Below, piece after piece: positions 6,857 through 10,060 of a stretch of DNA of 10,060 nucleotides. Within the stretch, counting starts at the first letter, position 1. Each line of letters starts with the position of its first letter. This DNA is from Amoebophrya sp. AT5.2 (taxonomy: Eukaryota; Sar; Dinophyceae; Syndiniales; Amoebophryaceae), in the NCBI GenBank assembly GCA_005223375.1, contig RXOD01006532.1, positions 1-10,060 of the forward strand, written 5' to 3'. A program made the position numbers and the translations under genes. Below the pieces are notes generated by a model that saw only the letters and a program-made list of their open reading frames with translations, was not told the DNA's origin and did not search any database.

Positions 6857-8936
6857 ATGGCGACCGAAACTCTCCTCCCTCGGGATGACGAAGATCTTGG
6901 TCCGTCGTGCGCCACCGCCACCTCAGGAACAAGCGGCGCCCCAGGTCCCGTTCCCAAGGTGTACACGGTTTGCACGTCATGTAACGAGCAGATCATTGCG
7001 GGCGGCAGCGAGCAGCGCGAGCACTACCGGTCGGAGAGGCACATGTACAATGTGAAGCGGAAGCTGGAGGGCGCGGCCCCCATCCCGGCGGAAGTGTGGG
7101 AGCGAAAGTTGCAGCGCTTCCGCGAAATCCAGCAGGAGCAGGCGAAGAAAACAGATCATTTGAAGAAGGGAGGGAACAAGAACAAAGCCGGTGGTACTGC
7201 GGCCAAGGTGGAGAGCCACATCACACGGGAAAAGAGCGGAGAGACAACGGCGACGAGCAGGGAAGATCAGGAAAGCGATAGCGCGCGACCAGCCGTGGAG
7301 CAGGCGGCAGTGGTAAAAGAACATCGCGTGGTTTTGGTCTTTGATTTTCGGAGGAGGTAGATCGCCCCCTAGAATAAGTCAGTGCGTGCTCTTTCGCATG
7401 CCGCTTAATTCCATCACAGTCGCCGCAAAAAATCAGCATGTTTTCAAACCCCCAACCAACACAGGATCATGCTCTCCCGCCCCACCGGCGGTGCCTTTTC
7501 GACCACCGCAGCTTCAAGTCGCTTGAGGACAACCTCGAGTACATGAAGTCGAAGTACTCTTTCACCATTCCCGATAGAACCTACTGCTCCGACAAGGAGG
7601 GGCTGCTCGAGTTTCTCCACCTGAAGATCAGCAAGGGCCACCAGTGCCTCTATTGCGACCGGGCGTTCAAGTCGGCGGCGGACTGTCGCCAGCACATGCT
7701 CGACAAGAACCACACGCGAATCGGCCTGGAGGGCTACACGCGCAAAAATAACTACTCGGAGGAACTAACCCTGGAATTGAACCAACAGCTGGAGCAGTTC
7801 TACGACTACAGGTCGAGCTGGAAGGAACTGAATTTGTCGGCGAAGGGGAAGGCGAAGGAAGAGATGCGATTCAAGTTGGGGGAGAACATCGCGGAAGCGG
7901 GGGGAACAACGTCGGCGAGCGCAGCAGGGGGAAAGAAAGAGATGAGTACTTTCATATGAAATTTTGGAGATCCTGCTGATTTTCATTTTTTTCGTACCCG
8001 GAAATCACGACGGACATATTGGCTACGCTAGGCAGAACTATGTTCTTGCAGAAACAGATATGAGTGTGTGAATTGGGTTGAAGAGCTTCTCGTACGCAAT
8101 GGACCGCTATTCACAACAAAATTCCAACAGGCGACGCCGAGAAGCTCGCGGAGATGTTTGATTTCTTCGACGAAGATGAGGACGGCCTTCTCGATTTCGA
8201 GGAAGCGAGGGATTTCGCTGAGCTCATCCTCCCCCCGGAGAGCGCCGACTCCTTCGACGAGCTCGCCTACCAGAAGCTGGCGGAGGAAAGCCAGCGAGCA
8301 AGTCCAAATCCAGATCGCGAAAATGCAGCGAAGGCCGAGCAAGACTCGTTCGGCGTGGACCTCCAGACCTTCGCTCGCCACTTCTTCAGCACTGGCAAGT
8401 GCAACAGCTCTATTGCCGCGACCCACGAGGCCTTCCTCGACGAGTACGACATCGTCGAGGACGGCGAGGACAGCGTGATGGACGCGAGCACCTCCCACCT
8501 CTCCACCAGTGACACCGAGTTCCGCGTGTGCGAGAATGAGGACGACTTCCAGCGCGTCTGCAAGGCGCTGAATCTGCGGGTGGCGCGTGTGAACGAGGAC
8601 ACGGGGAACCTGCAGCTCCCGGACGGCAGCGAGGCGGCGCACCGGGGGCTGCGGTACGTGTACCGCCAGCGGGGGCTGCACCTGTACGCGGGGCGCCGGG
8701 AGCGCACCTCCGCGGAAAAGGCGAAGCAGAAGGCGATCGGGGGCGGCTTCGGGGCGCGGCTGGCGCTGCAAAACGGCGGGGCGAATTGCCTCGTGGGCAT
8801 CTCGGAGCTGAAGAAGCAGGGGAAGCAAATCATGGCGATCCAGCGAAAGGACATGAAAAAATTCATGCGGCAGGGAATCCAACAAACAATCATCAACCGG
8901 GGAAGAACAATCACTGCAATGACGTACGTGCGGTAA
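6857..8936 (+). CDS. REI1: REI1/ZNF622-like 60S maturation factor with an EF-hand
   Basis: REI1/ZNF622 proteins act in the cytoplasm on late pre-60S subunits, helping Arx1/Alb1 recycling and probing the peptide exit tunnel. The exons are 6857-7312, 7465-7945 and 8131-8936 (580 residues); the start is in strong context (CAACACCATGG). Finger 1 is C39-x2-C42, H56, H62, followed by the family's YNVKRKLEG. The second finger region (162-185) starts CLF and continues DNLEYMKSKYSFTIPD like the family, but only C162 of four ligands remains. Finger 3 is C213-x2-C216, H229, H235, then FYDYRSSW. A canonical EF-hand loop (D326-E337) follows, and a second, degenerate hand may lie around 370-400. The C-terminal family region runs from about 440, with LPDGSEAAHRGLRYVYRQRG and a basic end. 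The REI1 assignment is firm. The EF-hand is unusual and lies in the same open exon as the conserved C-terminus. Confidence 0.9.
7313..7464 (+). other. Intron (GTAAAA...CACAG, 152 nt, phase 0)
   Basis: This separates the finger 1 linker from the second finger region. The first exon's frame would stop at 7358-7360. Splicing restores the family block starting HRRCLFDHRS. Both sides are phase 0. Confidence 0.75.
7946..8130 (+). other. Intron (GTACTT...AACAG, 185 nt, phase 1)
   Basis: The split codon a|gc gives Ser313. The second exon's frame would stop at 7957-7959. The next exon opens with DAEKLAEMFDFFDEDEDG, the entering helix and loop of the EF-hand. Phase and consensus both fit. Confidence 0.8.
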
Positions 8937-9658
8937 AAATTTGGGGCTGGGGGCCGTCGTTGATGTGTGCAGATTGATTGCTGGGGGGTCGTGTTTTCAC
9001 CGTTTACTGGAGAATGTGGTGGTCCGCACGTGCAGCACCGCTGCGTGAAGGACACACATACTTATTCAAGTAAGGACGTGAAGCGCCGCCGTGGTGCTTT
9101 GGAGGGCGCAGTCGCCTTTTTGCAGGGACATAGATTTACCGCAGCACAAGAATGATTTCTTCGTTCGTGTTGTTCACACACAATGGACGGACAGCATGAA
9201 AGTATGATCCACGACAAGTGCCACGGGGTGGGTTAAAATTTAAAGAAACGGAGAAAATTCACTCTGCCATTGAGACAGGATACTGCGGTCCCGAACCGTA
9301 TGCGCGCACAGGGTTTTGTTCTTCATTCACGGGCGCTGGGGACAGAGCGATAAAAATCGATTTGAGGGAGCCATGGCGAACGTCTTCAATTCGAGAGCGT
9401 GTAAGCGAGAGTTGCCGGTTCGAGTCGGTCGAAATCGAAGGTTCGTTCGCATCCCGTGAATCAGTGTGTTTCCCGTTCTCGCGCTTTCGTGTTCAACATC
9501 TGATGCGGTGTGAACGGGAAAAACTCCCATCCATCGTGATCTGGTCGTGCGACGTTTGACTAGTAGCCTCAGCGACTGCGCGTTTAACAAGTCGCCAGGA
9601 CACAAAAAATTGAATTTTGGCGTGTACAACACAATAAGTTCCTGCGTTACAACGAGGG
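8937..9658. other. Intergenic region without a supported gene
   Basis: This is the spacer between the REI1-like gene and the next start. Frames of about 110 codons exist on both strands (9218-9559 plus, 9327-9674 minus), but both begin with GTG rather than ATG and show no recognisable domain. No tRNA fold could be closed here. Confidence 0.55.
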
Positions 9659-10060
9659 ATGCGGATGCGTGCACGAAAATCGTCCGCTTGGCTTGCGGCC
9701 TTGAACGCTTCCGCCGTCGCCGAGCCGAGCCACCTGTTTCACCCTGGCACCGAGGCTCCGGTGGTGATTCCCCTCGAACCCGCCGCCAAGTGGTCCCGCC
9801 GCCACGTCGTGCGTTCGGAAAAACACTTCAGAACCAGCAGCTTTCTGCAGCTGACAGCGCGTGCCAAATCTCTATCTAAGGGATCATCTTCTACGCCTAG
9901 TTCTAGACCCACCAGATCTAGATTGACTTCGAAGGCTGCTGCGGGGAGATCGGACGACGAGGATGTTAGCGACGCTCTGGATGACGTAGCTTCGGAAGAA
10001 ACCGGGTTCGACGCCTCGGAGGTCTTCGGCGAGCAGCCTGGGCCGGAGGTGCGCATCGTC
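9659..10060 (+). CDS. Hypothetical protein, N-terminal part, runs off the window
   Basis: The frame is open for 134 codons from ATG 9659 to the last base and has no stop, so the gene continues beyond the window. An in-frame TAA at 9635-9637 precedes it, and G at -3 supports the start; a second ATG lies two codons on. The N-terminus is basic with small hydrophobic residues (MRMRARKSSAWLAALNASAV), which might be a mitochondrial or other targeting sequence, though this is weak. Residues about 80-103 are Ser/Thr/Arg-rich and presumably disordered. They are followed by an acidic stretch (DDEDVSDALDDVASEE). I recognise no domain in the visible part, and an internal intron cannot be excluded. Confidence 0.55.
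   Translation, partial: MRMRARKSSAWLAALNASAVAEPSHLFHPGTEAPVVIPLEPAAKWSRRHVVRSEKHFRTSSFLQLTARAKSLSKGSSSTPSSRPTRSRLTSKAAAGRSDDEDVSDALDDVASEETGFDASEVFGEQPGPEVRIV

Noticed and set aside
9358..9440. tRNA-like segment with GGTTCGAGTC
   Set aside because: The T-loop word is suggestive, and six of seven acceptor pairs can be drawn, but the T-stem has two mismatches and no D or anticodon arm forms.
9218..9559. Plus-strand open frame of 113 codons
   Set aside because: It starts with GTG and has no recognisable motif or link to a neighbouring exon.

Overview
The window looks like gene-dense nuclear DNA from a eukaryotic microbe (protist-like). Coding stretches shift frame across introns that start with GTA and mostly end with CAG, start codons sit in Kozak-like contexts, and the one clearly recognised protein is the eukaryote-specific 60S ribosome maturation factor REI1/ZNF622. 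All four genes lie on the + strand. An unexpected EF-hand and the one-way gene order would suit an alveolate or dinoflagellate relative. That placement is a weak inference; no spliced-leader or organelle marker was found.

Layout. (1) Positions 1-2154 hold the 3' part of a gene with seven exons, encoding an unrecognised, very basic protein with a Ser/acidic patch. All proposed junctions keep frame and give 462 residues from the window edge to the stop. (2) 2155-3238 is intergenic or leader DNA with short repeats. (3) 3239-5643 is a two-exon gene for a 776-residue protein with six predicted membrane segments, His/Cys-rich loops that appear to lie on one face of the membrane, and a Gly/Arg/Ser-rich tail. 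(4) 5644-6856 is about 1.2 kb without a convincing gene. (5) 6857-8936 is a three-exon REI1/ZNF622 homologue of 580 residues. It carries a canonical EF-hand between the zinc-finger part and the conserved C-terminal region, and its second zinc finger has lost most of its ligands. (6) 8937-9658 is intergenic. (7) 9659-10060 is the open 5' end of a fourth gene that runs off the window.

The genes do not form an obvious pathway. The strongest lead is the EF-hand-containing REI1, which raises the possibility of calcium input into cytoplasmic 60S maturation. The second is the His/Cys-rich multi-pass membrane protein, which may sense or bind metal. All exon structures were worked out by hand from reading frame and splice-site consensus and have no transcript support.
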